A DNA stretch of 6,064 nt. Source: B4-G1 sp964393895 (GTDB lineage: Bacteria > Chloroflexota > Anaerolineae > B4-G1). Shown here piece after piece: positions 1 through 5,532 of the stretch (positions within the stretch are counted from its first letter, which is position 1; each line of letters starts with the position of its first letter). Both the position numbers and the translations under genes were made by a program. Under the pieces are notes generated by a model. It saw nothing but the letters and a program-made list of their open reading frames with translations, searched no databases and had not been told where the DNA came from. Where the stretch lies: contig CAYMWP010000197.1 of NCBI GenBank assembly GCA_964393895.1, forward strand, positions 1-6,064. Direction: 5' to 3'.

Positions 1-1
1 C

Positions 2-91
2 ATTCCGCCTTACTTTTCCCCCAACTTTTTGAGAGGAGACCCCCCGGCCAATCCTGAGCTCGCGCCAGTCAAAACATCCACAGGAGCATAA
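2..91 (+). CDS. C-terminal end of an upstream gene (partial, unknown product)
   Basis: This frame is open from the window edge for 29 codons and ends at TAA 89-91. The visible tail is proline-rich (it begins IPPYFSPNFLRGDPP) and has no recognisable domain, so no function is offered. The other two + frames both close earlier, at 55-57 and about 32-34. Its stop lies between the AGGAG at 82-86 and the proposed start of the DUF362 gene, so the ribosome binding site of the next gene sits inside its last codons. That arrangement is typical of translationally coupled operon neighbours and is the main reason to believe the frame. Twenty-nine codons can stay open by chance, so confidence is moderate. 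Confidence 0.45.
   Translation: MPPYFSPNFLRGDPPANPELAPVKTSTGA
82..86 (+). promoter_or_regulatory. Ribosome binding site deciding the DUF362 start
   Basis: AGGAG lies 7 nt upstream of ATA at 94. No ATG, GTG or TTG in the DUF362 frame stands at a workable distance. The next conventional start, GTG at 157, has no Shine-Dalgarno-like sequence before it. Confidence 0.5.
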
Positions 92-93
92 TC

Positions 94-1215
94 ATACAAG
101 TCACAGTCTCCACTACAGTTTGTGAATCCTACGACCTCGATCCAGTTCGCCGGGCGGTGAAGGAGGCGCTCGTTCCCCTGGGCGGCATTGGCCGCTTTGT
201 CCGTCCGGGGATGAAGGTGCTGCTCAAGCCAAATTTACTGACCGCCGCCGATCTGGAGCGGGCGATAACGACCCACCCGGCGCTGGTCCAGGCGGTGGCC
301 GAATTGGTGCGGGATGCCGGCGGAACCATCTTCATCGGCGACTCGCCCGGCGGCCCGGTGAAAAAGACCCCCCCGGTGTGGCGCAAGGGCGGAATGACCA
401 GAGTGGCGGAGCAAACGGGCGCTCGCCTGGTCGCCTTCGACGGCGTGACCTGGAAGCGGATGAACGGCAATGACTATTTCATCGCCAGCCCAGTGCTCGA
501 GGCTGACCTGGTGATTGACCTGCCCAAGTTAAAGACTCACATTCTCACCCTCTACACGGGCGCGGTAAAAAACCTGTTCGGAGCCATCCCTGGCACGCGC
601 AAGCGAGAGGTTCACCTCCAGGCGCCAGGCGTGCGAGATTTTAGCCAGGCATTGGTGGATGTGCTGGAACTGGTCCGGCCGGGACTGACGATCATGGATG
701 GCGTACTGGGCCAGGAAGGGCATGGGCCGGGAATGGGAGGTACTCCCCGCCGGTACGGATGCCTGGCCGGCTCGACCGATCCGGTGGCCCTAGATGCGGT
801 GATCGCCCAGGCGTTGGGCTACCGGCCCGGAGAGGTGCTTCACCTGGCCCAGGCGGAGGCCCGAGGGCTAGGGACGGCCAACCTCGATCAAATAGAGATC
901 AAAGGGGACCGGCAGGCGCTCAGTTTCGGGGCGGTGGATCTGCCCAAGGCTCGCTGGTACTTGCGCGCTCCCTCGTGGGTCAGCGCGCCGCTGCGCCAGG
1001 TGATACGGGTCCGGCCCCAGTTGGCCCCGTCCGCGTGCATCGGCTGCGGGCGCTGTGTCGAGGTCTGCCCGCAAGAGATCATCACGCCAGGCCATCCGCC
1101 GGAATTTGACCTGTCTGGCTGCATCGGCTGCTTTTGCTGCGCCGAAATCTGCCCGCAGGGCGCCATCACGCCTCACCGCAACTGGGCCGCCCGACTGGTC
1201 GGCGTGGGGGTCTGA
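94..1215 (+). CDS. DUF362 domain protein with C-terminal 2x[4Fe-4S] ferredoxin domain
   Basis: A cytoplasmic protein of about 373 residues, probably redox-active; the reaction of DUF362 proteins is not established. Residues 1-300 form the DUF362 domain: KPNLL near 45-49, GDSPGG near 82-87, LPKLKTH near 143-149, KNLFG near 159-163 and DGVLGQEGHGP near 202-212. Two cluster motifs follow, CIGCGRCVEVCP (Cys 315, 318, 321, 325) and CIGCFCCAEICP (Cys 343, 346, 349, 353), so both 4Fe-4S sites look intact. The first ATG/GTG/TTG is GTG 157, but the frame is open upstream and reads QVTVSTTVCESYDLDPVRR, matching the usual N-terminal strand and CESYD-like motif of the family. I therefore place the start at ATA 94, seven bases after AGGAG. 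A sequencing error in an ATG is an alternative. The membrane-protein gene follows after 31 bp, suggesting one transcript. Confidence 0.9.
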   Translation: MQVTVSTTVCESYDLDPVRRAVKEALVPLGGIGRFVRPGMKVLLKPNLLTAADLERAITTHPALVQAVAELVRDAGGTIFIGDSPGGPVKKTPPVWRKGGMTRVAEQTGARLVAFDGVTWKRMNGNDYFIASPVLEADLVIDLPKLKTHILTLYTGAVKNLFGAIPGTRKREVHLQAPGVRDFSQALVDVLELVRPGLTIMDGVLGQEGHGPGMGGTPRRYGCLAGSTDPVALDAVIAQALGYRPGEVLHLAQAEARGLGTANLDQIEIKGDRQALSFGAVDLPKARWYLRAPSWVSAPLRQVIRVRPQLAPSACIGCGRCVEVCPQEIITPGHPPEFDLSGCIGCFCCAEICPQGAITPHRNWAARLVGVGV

Positions 1216-1246
1216 GGAGAGACACTGTTGTGAAGGAGCGTTTTTG

Positions 1247-1438
1247 ATGGAAGAATTTTTGAGTTTCCCCGCCGATCAACTGCTGATCCTGGCCGGGCTC
1301 GTGGTAGTAGTGCTGATTGTGCTGTTCATCCTGGGCCGGGTGCTCAAGTTGACCACAACCCTCGTCAAAGTAGGCTGTATAGCCACCGCCGTCCTGTTCC
1401 TCGTCGTCCTCGTCGCGCTGTGGGCGATGGGGAGCTAG
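1247..1438 (+). CDS. Small two-helix membrane protein, unknown function
   Basis: This 63-residue protein begins at ATG 1247, eight bases after a strong GAAGGAG (1232-1238), and ends at TAG 1436-1438. A short polar N-terminus (MEEFLSFPADQ) leads into a first hydrophobic helix at about residues 12-30. A short basic/threonine loop (RVLKLTTTLVK) follows, then a second helix at about 41-61. The longer open frame reaching back to 1055 overlaps the ferredoxin domain of the DUF362 gene and is not the real start. The gene lies 31 bp downstream of the DUF362 gene on the same strand and probably shares its transcript, so a membrane partner role is possible but unproven. I do not recognise the family. 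Its existence is well supported by the ribosome binding site and the coherent hydrophobic pattern. Confidence 0.75.
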   Translation: MEEFLSFPADQLLILAGLVVVVLIVLFILGRVLKLTTTLVKVGCIATAVLFLVVLVALWAMGS

Positions 1439-1632
1439 TTCTCTCGACCAGCACTGATCCTCAAGAAACTGCCCAGCGTCTCGGAAATGCCGGAGGCCCA
1501 GTCCCAGGCGAAGGTGACCACGGCGCCGTCAACGGATTGGGCCACGCGCAGGCCTGCCGCGCTGTACGTACACACCACCGTGGACGTGATGCTCTCCGCC
1601 CGCACCATCCGCCCGGCGACGCTATATGCGTA
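1435..1632 (-). pseudogene. Remnant of an RHS/YD-repeat-type protein
   Basis: The - strand reads YAYSVAGRMVRAES, then a TYSAAGLRVAQSVDG stretch, then FAWDWASGISE, and closes at TAG 1437-1435. The pattern Y-x-Y-x-x-A/D-G-R/L with a following W-D is characteristic of RHS/YD-repeat proteins, which are large secreted or toxin-delivery polypeptides. Only about 65 codons remain, with no start codon or ribosome binding site. The 5' side stops exactly where the 101-bp inverted-repeat element begins, because that element's first bases supply TGA at 1635-1633. The residues after ISETLG no longer look RHS-like. I read it as a decayed fragment lying tail-to-tail with the membrane-protein gene. The short length leaves room for chance resemblance. 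Confidence 0.5.
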
Positions 1633-1652
1633 TCAGCAATTCCCGTTTTGAA

Positions 1653-1680
1653 GCCGCACCGCCGTAAAACAGACGGTGCT
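1653..1680. repeat. Hairpin repeat, copy 1
   Basis: The arms are GCACCGCC (1656-1663) and GACGGTGC (1672-1679) around the loop GTAAAACA; one position is mismatched. The 28 bp match copy 2 (2986-3013) with one difference. It lies about 67 bp past the stop of the GH3-family gene, inside the 101-bp inverted-repeat element. Confidence 0.7.
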
Positions 1681-1681
1681 G

Positions 1682-1698
1682 GCTAGTTTTTTCCTAGC
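1682..1698. terminator. Possible bidirectional terminator hairpin
   Basis: GCTAG (1682-1686) pairs with CTAGC (1694-1698) around a loop containing six T. It lies between the convergent membrane-protein and GH3-family genes. The stem is only 5 bp and the T-run is in the loop rather than after it, so this is weak on its own. The enclosing 18-bp inverted repeat could do the same job. Confidence 0.25.
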
Positions 1699-1746
1699 AC
1701 CTAAGCTAGAATTGCCAAAACGGGAATTGCTGACCGGCGAGACTGG

Positions 1747-2922
1747 TCACAGTTGGCCCAGGTTCAGCGTCATGAACTCGTCCCAGGCGTAGCGGAGAGG
1801 GGTATACCAGTGGTCGCGCCCGATGCAGCGGAAGTAGGGCGGCTGGAAGGCGAGAATCAGGTCGCCTATCTTGTAACGGGGGAGAATAGGGGTCGAGACG
1901 ACCAGGCTGCCCATCTCACCCAAGCCCCACCTCGTTGGAGCCTGCATCTCGTGCAGCATCTTGACGCCCGAATGGGTCTGCACTTCGAAAAAGAACAGGT
2001 CATAGTTGGGCACCCAGGCGCGCTTTTCGTCCCGCTGCTGGCCGAACATGCCCTCGGTAGCGCCGTATATCTCGCGGATGGCGACATTTCGTCCATAGAG
2101 CGCGTTGAGGGCCGGCTGATACTTGGTGTTGATCCCCGCCACGCTGCCCAGCGTGACAATTTGCGGCTGCCACAGATCCTTGGGATAAACCTTGTGCACG
2201 CGGCGCAGGTAGCGGGCGAACTTGACCGTGGTCGGGCAAACGCCACCTACCAAAGTCACGTTCTCGTCCTTGCACTTTTGGTAGGCCAGCTCGAAGCGCG
2301 CTTCCCAATCGCGGATCGTCTTGCCGCCCCCAAGCTCGTCAATCTCTTCTTGTGACGGCTCGGAGCGAATCGGCGTAAAGGCCGAGACGTGCCTGGTATA
2401 GATGCCCGAGCTATAACCGTACTCGACCTCCCGCTCTCCCACGCGCACCGTCCCCACCACCGAGGGAAAGTTCAGGTTCAGATTGACCCCCTCAAACAGA
2501 TCGTACCGGCCGCTGGTCGCCACATAGTTCATCATCGCCCGCCCGGCGCTGATGCGCATCATCAGGTCGGTAGGCGTCATGGGGATGAACTTGGATTCGT
2601 CCCCGGTCGTGCCCCGGGTGATGGCCCAGCCGACCGGCTCTTCGTTGAGGAGCAACCCCACCTCGCCGACCATTACCCGGTCAATGAGCGGTTTGTAGTC
2701 CTCGTAGGTGGCGATCGGAAAGGCGCGCCGGTAGTCGGCGATGGTCTCGATCTGTTCCGCGCCGTGCTGTGTGCCATACTCGGTCTGAGCATAGCCCTTC
2801 AGCAGGCGGTGCAACACCTGCTCCTGAGCCTTGGCGGGATCCTCTACAGCGTCGTGCCAGGGTTGCAGGAGGCCGGCGAGCATGCCAGCCATCGCCTGAG
2901 GGTCGTTGCCAGTCATTGTCAT
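1747..2922 (-). CDS. GH3 (auxin-responsive promoter) family adenylating enzyme, short form
   Basis: A 391-residue cytoplasmic protein of the GH3 family, within the acyl-adenylate-forming (ANL) superfamily. Plant members join amino acids to hormone acids; the substrate of bacterial members is unknown. The nucleotide-binding motifs are visible: TRGTTGDESK at residues 102-111, REIYGATEG at 283-291 and YKIGD at 350-354. Plant GH3 proteins are about 550-600 residues. This one ends soon after YKIGD, with FRCIGRDHWYTPLRYAWDE and a short tail, so the C-terminal cap domain is absent. The tail looks coherent rather than frameshifted. I chose ATG 2922 because AGGAG (complement of 2931-2935) stands 8 nt upstream. 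The frame continues open to 3057, but that stretch reads through repeat DNA. It is a single gene between repeat-rich spacers, with no operon partner visible. Confidence 0.88.
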   Translation of the reverse strand: MTMTGNDPQAMAGMLAGLLQPWHDAVEDPAKAQEQVLHRLLKGYAQTEYGTQHGAEQIETIADYRRAFPIATYEDYKPLIDRVMVGEVGLLLNEEPVGWAITRGTTGDESKFIPMTPTDLMMRISAGRAMMNYVATSGRYDLFEGVNLNLNFPSVVGTVRVGEREVEYGYSSGIYTRHVSAFTPIRSEPSQEEIDELGGGKTIRDWEARFELAYQKCKDENVTLVGGVCPTTVKFARYLRRVHKVYPKDLWQPQIVTLGSVAGINTKYQPALNALYGRNVAIREIYGATEGMFGQQRDEKRAWVPNYDLFFFEVQTHSGVKMLHEMQAPTRWGLGEMGSLVVSTPILPRYKIGDLILAFQPPYFRCIGRDHWYTPLRYAWDEFMTLNLGQL

Positions 2923-2930
2923 CAATTGGT

Positions 2931-2935
2931 CTCCT
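2931..2935 (-). promoter_or_regulatory. Ribosome binding site of the GH3-family gene
   Basis: The - strand carries AGGAG 8 nt before ATG 2922. This fixes the start against the longer open frame reaching 3057, which would add 45 residues encoded by repeat sequence. Confidence 0.75.
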
Positions 2936-2950
2936 GGAAGATATGGCGCA

Positions 2951-2975
2951 CAGTTATAACTGCTCAGGCTGATCC
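2951..2975. repeat. Partial copy of the 52-bp element end
   Basis: Positions 2957-2975 (TAACTGCTCAGGCTGATCC) match the left end of the intact 52-bp element (3181-3199) at 17 of 19 bases. The rest of that element is missing. Together with the preceding bases it makes a perfect palindrome, CAGTTA-TAACTG (2951-2962), as though two element ends abut. It lies about 15 bp upstream of the GH3-family ribosome binding site. Confidence 0.5.
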
Positions 2976-2985
2976 GGGGTTGGGG

Positions 2986-3013
2986 GCCGCACCGCCGTAA
3001 AACAGGCGGTGCT
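2986..3013. repeat. Hairpin repeat, copy 2
   Basis: GCACCGCC (2989-2996) and GGCGGTGC (3005-3012) form a perfect 8-bp stem around the loop GTAAAACA. It is 27 of 28 identical to copy 1 at 1653-1680. The two copies sit on either side of the GH3-family gene in the same orientation. This copy lacks the 18-bp inverted repeats that enclose copy 1. Confidence 0.75.
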
Positions 3014-3138
3014 AGTGTACAAGACAGACACTGGCAGATTGAGAAGCAATCCAGCACCGGCTCTTTCAGGCCAGTTACGCACAGTTTGTCACATTGCCAG
3101 ATGAAGGTAAGCGGGGTGGTTCTGGCGATTGCCGCATC
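3014..3138. other. Spacer part without a recognisable gene
   Basis: This forms part of the 380-bp gene-free stretch 2923-3302. On the - strand a short frame reads MRQSPEPPRLPSSGNVTNCA before TAA, with no ribosome binding site. I see no convincing gene or promoter. Any promoter of the GH3-family gene should lie here or in the repeats on either side. Confidence 0.4.
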
Positions 3139-3270
3139 TCACCAGAGACACAGAGCACCGAGAAAACACAAAAATACCCGTAACTGCTCAGCCTGACCCA
3201 GACCTCGGAGGTCTATAGCCCGAGCAGTTACAAATACCCCATATCGGCGTCCTCCGTGCCTCGGTGGTGA
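3139..3270. repeat. CACAGAG-type palindromic repeat, split by a 52-bp insertion
   Basis: The left end TCACCAGAGACACAGAG (3139-3155) and the right end 3252-3270 (ending CTCGGTGGTGA) are imperfectly complementary; CACCGAG also pairs with CTCGGTG. Removing the 52-bp insert and one copy of its 8-bp flank leaves an element of about 72 bp. Related CACAGAG/CTCTGTG sequence occurs at 3754-3796 and 5836-5941. Confidence 0.45.
3180..3231. mobile_element. 52-bp MITE-like element with 8-bp target duplication
   Basis: GTAACTGCTC (3180-3189) and GAGCAGTTAC (3222-3231) are perfect 10-bp terminal inverted repeats. AAATACCC stands immediately outside both ends (3172-3179 and 3232-3239), as expected for a target-site duplication. 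A second, central palindrome has AGACCTC (3200-3206) and GAGGTCT (3208-3214) as arms. The element encodes nothing and would have to be moved by a transposase made elsewhere. The identical flanks argue for a fairly recent insertion. Confidence 0.75.
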
Positions 3271-3302
3271 AAAAGTGGTCGCCTCGAATTGCAGGGCGCT
3301 GG

Positions 3303-3734
3303 TCAGCGATTCCTGAACAGGCCGCGCAGCAACAGCGACAAACCGAACGCGATCAGGATCAGCGGCCAGATCAGATTCGTGTTCAGCAGATCCCCCAGCC
3401 CAATGCCAAGCAGGATAAAGCCAACGAGCAAAGTGCCGCCTATCGCCCGCCGGTAAGAAGGAACCAGCAAGCGAAAGCCTGCCTCCAGCAGCAGGATCAT
3501 CCCGGCCCCGATGAGGACTATGGGCCAGGCCTCGTACCACTCAAAGCCAGTCAGAAATCCCAGATTGCTGGCGAGAAACACCACCCCGGCCCAGATGAGG
3601 ATAGTGGCCCACACGATGGCGCTGAGCGGATCGCGGCGCCACTTTTCGTCCCAGGTCTTTTCGTCCTTCTCGTGTTCCTTTTCCGCTTTTTCCTCTTCCT
3701 TCTCGTACTTTTCGCCATACTGATGTTCGGACAT
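3303..3734 (-). CDS. Small four-helix membrane protein with charged N-terminus (LiaI/LiaF-TM or DUF5668-like)
   Basis: This 143-residue protein starts at ATG 3734, just after AAGGAGG (complement of 3740-3746). A TTG at 3749 would extend the frame, but the ribosome binding site would then lie inside the gene. Residues 1-36 are extremely charged, rich in Glu and Lys (GEKYEKEEEKAEKEHEKDEK), and probably form a helical cytoplasmic tail. Four hydrophobic segments follow at about 38-58, 66-90, 96-115 and 120-137, separated by short loops with W/P and G residues. This fits the small membrane modules found in LiaI/LiaF-type and DUF5668 proteins, which are linked to envelope-stress sensing in other bacteria. 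The family name is my best reading, not certain. It lies 105 bp downstream of the glycoside hydrolase gene on the same strand, with repeat sequence between. Confidence 0.8.
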   Translation of the reverse strand: MSEHQYGEKYEKEEEKAEKEHEKDEKTWDEKWRRDPLSAIVWATILIWAGVVFLASNLGFLTGFEWYEAWPIVLIGAGMILLLEAGFRLLVPSYRRAIGGTLLVGFILLGIGLGDLLNTNLIWPLILIAFGLSLLLRGLFRNR

Positions 3735-3739
3735 GGTAG

Positions 3740-3746
3740 CCTCCTT
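3740..3746 (-). promoter_or_regulatory. Strong ribosome binding site of the four-helix membrane protein
   Basis: The - strand reads AAGGAGG, 5 nt before ATG 3734. It is the strongest Shine-Dalgarno match in the window and rules out the TTG start at 3749. Confidence 0.75.
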
Positions 3747-3753
3747 CAAAAAA

Positions 3754-3796
3754 CGTCTGTGTGTCTCTGGATTCTCCGCGAGTCCCTCTGTGTAAT
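3754..3796. repeat. CTCTGTG-type repeat fragment
   Basis: This stretch carries GTGTCTCTGGATTCTC and ends in CTCTGTGTAA (3786-3795). The last 10 bases are identical to 5931-5940, and the preceding bases resemble the right half of the element at 5836-5941. It fills much of the gap between the two - strand genes. Confidence 0.45.
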
Positions 3797-3839
3797 CAAG
3801 AGACGGCTCTGAAAAGCACTACGCCGCCCTGCTTGCGCA

Positions 3840-5480
3840 CTACTCTTCACGCACTGCGCCGCGATCCACAACCACAGCCGTGCCCCCCATGACCAGCGCC
3901 AGCACGCCGATCAGCATCCAGGGGCGGCCAATGGGAATGTCTGACACGGGGACGGGGATCGGGGTGGTCGTGGGCGTGAGCGTGGGCGCGGGGGTGAGGG
4001 TGGGGGTCGGCGTGGGCGTGTTGGTCGGTGTATTGGTCGGCGTGGACGTGGGGGTAAGGGTGGGCGTGGGCGTAGGTGTGGGAGTGAAAGTGGGCGTGGG
4101 CGTGGGCCATCCGTCGGGGTCGGGCGTAAAGTCCGGGTCGGGGGTGGCCGGCGGGGTTGGCGATGGGGGCGCGAGTACGGTATCGGCGCTCGCGGGGGCT
4201 TCCTCGACCAGCATCAGCGGCGGGCCGCCCATCTGGCAGCCGGCGGAGCAGTCGGCGCCGGCGAGAGCAACGTAGTAATAGCCCCGCTCCGGGTAGACGT
4301 AGCGAGCCGCTCCCCACACGTCCACCAGCAGCGCGCTTGTCGTGCGCGCTGGAATCATGGCGGTCTGAGGTTCGGGCGTGCGCGCCCAGACGACGGTCGT
4401 GGTGCGCTGGCCGCGGTCCACGGTCACGATCGAGATTTCGTCGCGCCGCTCCCAAGTGGCAGAGCGAAAGCCCGCCAGATAACTCGTCGCCACCTGGTAG
4501 GCGGTGAAGGCGTCGCGGCGGCTGCCGTCTGCGCGCACCAGCCCAAAGGGTTCGGGGTCGGCGGCCTGATCGGTAGGGGTATCGGCCATCTTGTAGACGG
4601 CGATGCGCTCCGTTCCGGCGGCGATCTCCAGGCTAAAGGCCTGGACGATGAAGAATGCCTGCTCCACCTCCGAGACGCGGGAGAGGTAAGCGTTGGTCTC
4701 TGCGATCCAGGTGGGCTTGTAGAGGCCGTAATCGCGCATCATGCGGCGATAGTGAGCTACCACGTCATAGATCTTTTCCGGCTCGTGATAGAGGTGGAAG
4801 GTAGAGACGTCAAAGTAATAGTTGTTGGCCGCAGCATTAGAGTCGGCGACGAGCGCTTCGAGGAATTGGCCGAACCAGTGCTCGTTGTGCCAGTGGGTCA
4901 CCGCCGCCATGTGGACGACGGCGTTAGGGTTGGTCTCTTTGGCGACGGTGTAGGCGACGCGCAGCAGTTGGACAAAGTCCTCCACCGAGCCGCCCCAGGT
5001 CATGTCCGGCGAGCTGGCGGGAATCTCGGGCTCGTTCCAGATGGTCCAGTGATCAATGCGGCCGGCGTAACGACCGACGATGGTGCGGACAAAGTTGGCC
5101 CACAGGTTGTTAGGGTCGTCCGGGGGGAGGTAGAGGCCCTGGGGGACGCCGGGGCCGATCCCCACGTCGGTGGCCCAGCCGGGCGTGGTGATCAGCAGCC
5201 CGGTGACCTGGCGGCCCTGGGCCAATTCGTTGGCCAGCATCTCGTCAGAGATGGGGACGACGTTCCATTCTTCGGGGCCGTTGGTCTGTATCCGGTTCCA
5301 CTCAAAAGTGACGCGCGTCCAGCCAGCTCCCAGCGCGACGGCGGCGGACGGGGCAGCGTAGGCCTCGACTACACCAAAGCGGTAATCCGGGCCACTCTGA
5401 GCAACGACCGTTGGACGTGGCGAGATACCCAAGAGGACAAACGGCAATAGAGCAACGGAGAGCAATGTTGTTCGTTTCAT
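3840..5480 (-). CDS. Secreted, membrane-anchored glycoside hydrolase, clan GH-A type
   Basis: A 546-residue extracellular protein. Residues 1-27 form a signal peptide (KR, a hydrophobic core, then a likely cut after VVA). Residues 30-340 look like a (beta/alpha)8 glycosidase of clan GH-A: HWTIWNEPE places the acid/base Glu at 150, and KPTWIAETN places the likely nucleophile Glu at 261, both preserved. GH39- or GH5-like families fit best; the substrate cannot be told. Residues 341-430 form a beta-rich accessory region with two Cys (411, 415). Residues 438-510 form a Thr-Pro-rich linker, followed by a hydrophobic helix at about 519-537 and the charged tail DRGAVREE. The catalytic part would thus be tethered outside the membrane on a stalk; there is no LPXTG motif. 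The start is ATG 5480, which has no clear Shine-Dalgarno before it. The four-helix membrane gene lies downstream on the same strand. Confidence 0.9.
   Translation of the reverse strand: MKRTTLLSVALLPFVLLGISPRPTVVAQSGPDYRFGVVEAYAAPSAAVALGAGWTRVTFEWNRIQTNGPEEWNVVPISDEMLANELAQGRQVTGLLITTPGWATDVGIGPGVPQGLYLPPDDPNNLWANFVRTIVGRYAGRIDHWTIWNEPEIPASSPDMTWGGSVEDFVQLLRVAYTVAKETNPNAVVHMAAVTHWHNEHWFGQFLEALVADSNAAANNYYFDVSTFHLYHEPEKIYDVVAHYRRMMRDYGLYKPTWIAETNAYLSRVSEVEQAFFIVQAFSLEIAAGTERIAVYKMADTPTDQAADPEPFGLVRADGSRRDAFTAYQVATSYLAGFRSATWERRDEISIVTVDRGQRTTTVVWARTPEPQTAMIPARTTSALLVDVWGAARYVYPERGYYYVALAGADCSAGCQMGGPPLMLVEEAPASADTVLAPPSPTPPATPDPDFTPDPDGWPTPTPTFTPTPTPTPTLTPTSTPTNTPTNTPTPTPTLTPAPTLTPTTTPIPVPVSDIPIGRPWMLIGVLALVMGGTAVVVDRGAVREE
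3957..4103 (-). repeat. Low-complexity Thr-Pro codon repeat
   Basis: Short, imperfect repeats encode TPTP, TNTPT and TLTP units (residues about 460-508 of the glycoside hydrolase). On the + strand they appear as GGGCGTGGGCGTG-like units. Such tracts change length easily by slippage and can also be misassembled. All units keep the reading frame here. Confidence 0.85.
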
Positions 5481-5532
5481 TGAATTTTTCTGGTTCTACA
5501 CAGATTTGTAGGGTGAGGTACAGCTCGAACTC

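Larger units (their letters stand above)
1633..1733. mobile_element. 101-bp palindromic element with perfect 18-bp terminal inverted repeats
   Basis: TCAGCAATTCCCGTTTTG (1633-1650) is exactly complementary to CAAAACGGGAATTGCTGA (1716-1733). The interior carries a hairpin copy (1656-1679) and GCTAG/CTAGC arms around a T-run (1682-1698). There is no room for a coding gene. It lies between convergent genes, so it could also terminate transcription from both sides. CCGGCGA occurs directly after the right end (1734-1740) and again at 1613-1619, 13 bp before the left end, which is too far away to be a clean target duplication. Confidence 0.6.

Noticed and set aside
1420..1686. Open + strand frame of 88 codons downstream of the two-helix membrane gene
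   Set aside because: It overlaps that gene's end, lacks a ribosome binding site, runs into the 18-bp inverted repeat and hairpin, and lies antisense to the more protein-like RHS fragment.
1613..1740. CCGGCGA pair (1613-1619, 1734-1740) as target duplication of the 101-bp element
   Set aside because: The left copy is 13 bp away from the inverted repeat while the right copy abuts it, so the match may be chance in GC-rich DNA.
2389..3000. Long + strand frame opposite the GH3-family gene (also 1753-2355)
   Set aside because: Shadows of the GH3-family gene, whose adenylation motifs and ribosome binding site are clear; the products look like no known family.
2923..3057. 45-residue N-terminal extension of the GH3-family protein
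   Set aside because: It reads through the hairpin repeat and a 52-bp-family remnant, and a good ribosome binding site marks ATG 2922 instead.
3264..3812. 182-codon + strand frame opposite the four-helix membrane protein
   Set aside because: Antisense shadow: very Gln/Pro-rich at first, then Phe/Leu-rich where the charged tail is coded on the other strand.
3957..4103. Possible CRISPR-like or tandem array from the GGGCGTG units
   Set aside because: The units are codon-length Thr-Pro repeats inside a continuous reading frame, with no spacers.
4752..5450. 232-codon + strand frame opposite the glycoside hydrolase
   Set aside because: The opposite strand has a signal peptide and both catalytic motifs; this frame is a Val/Gly/Asp-rich shadow, as is 3880-4275.
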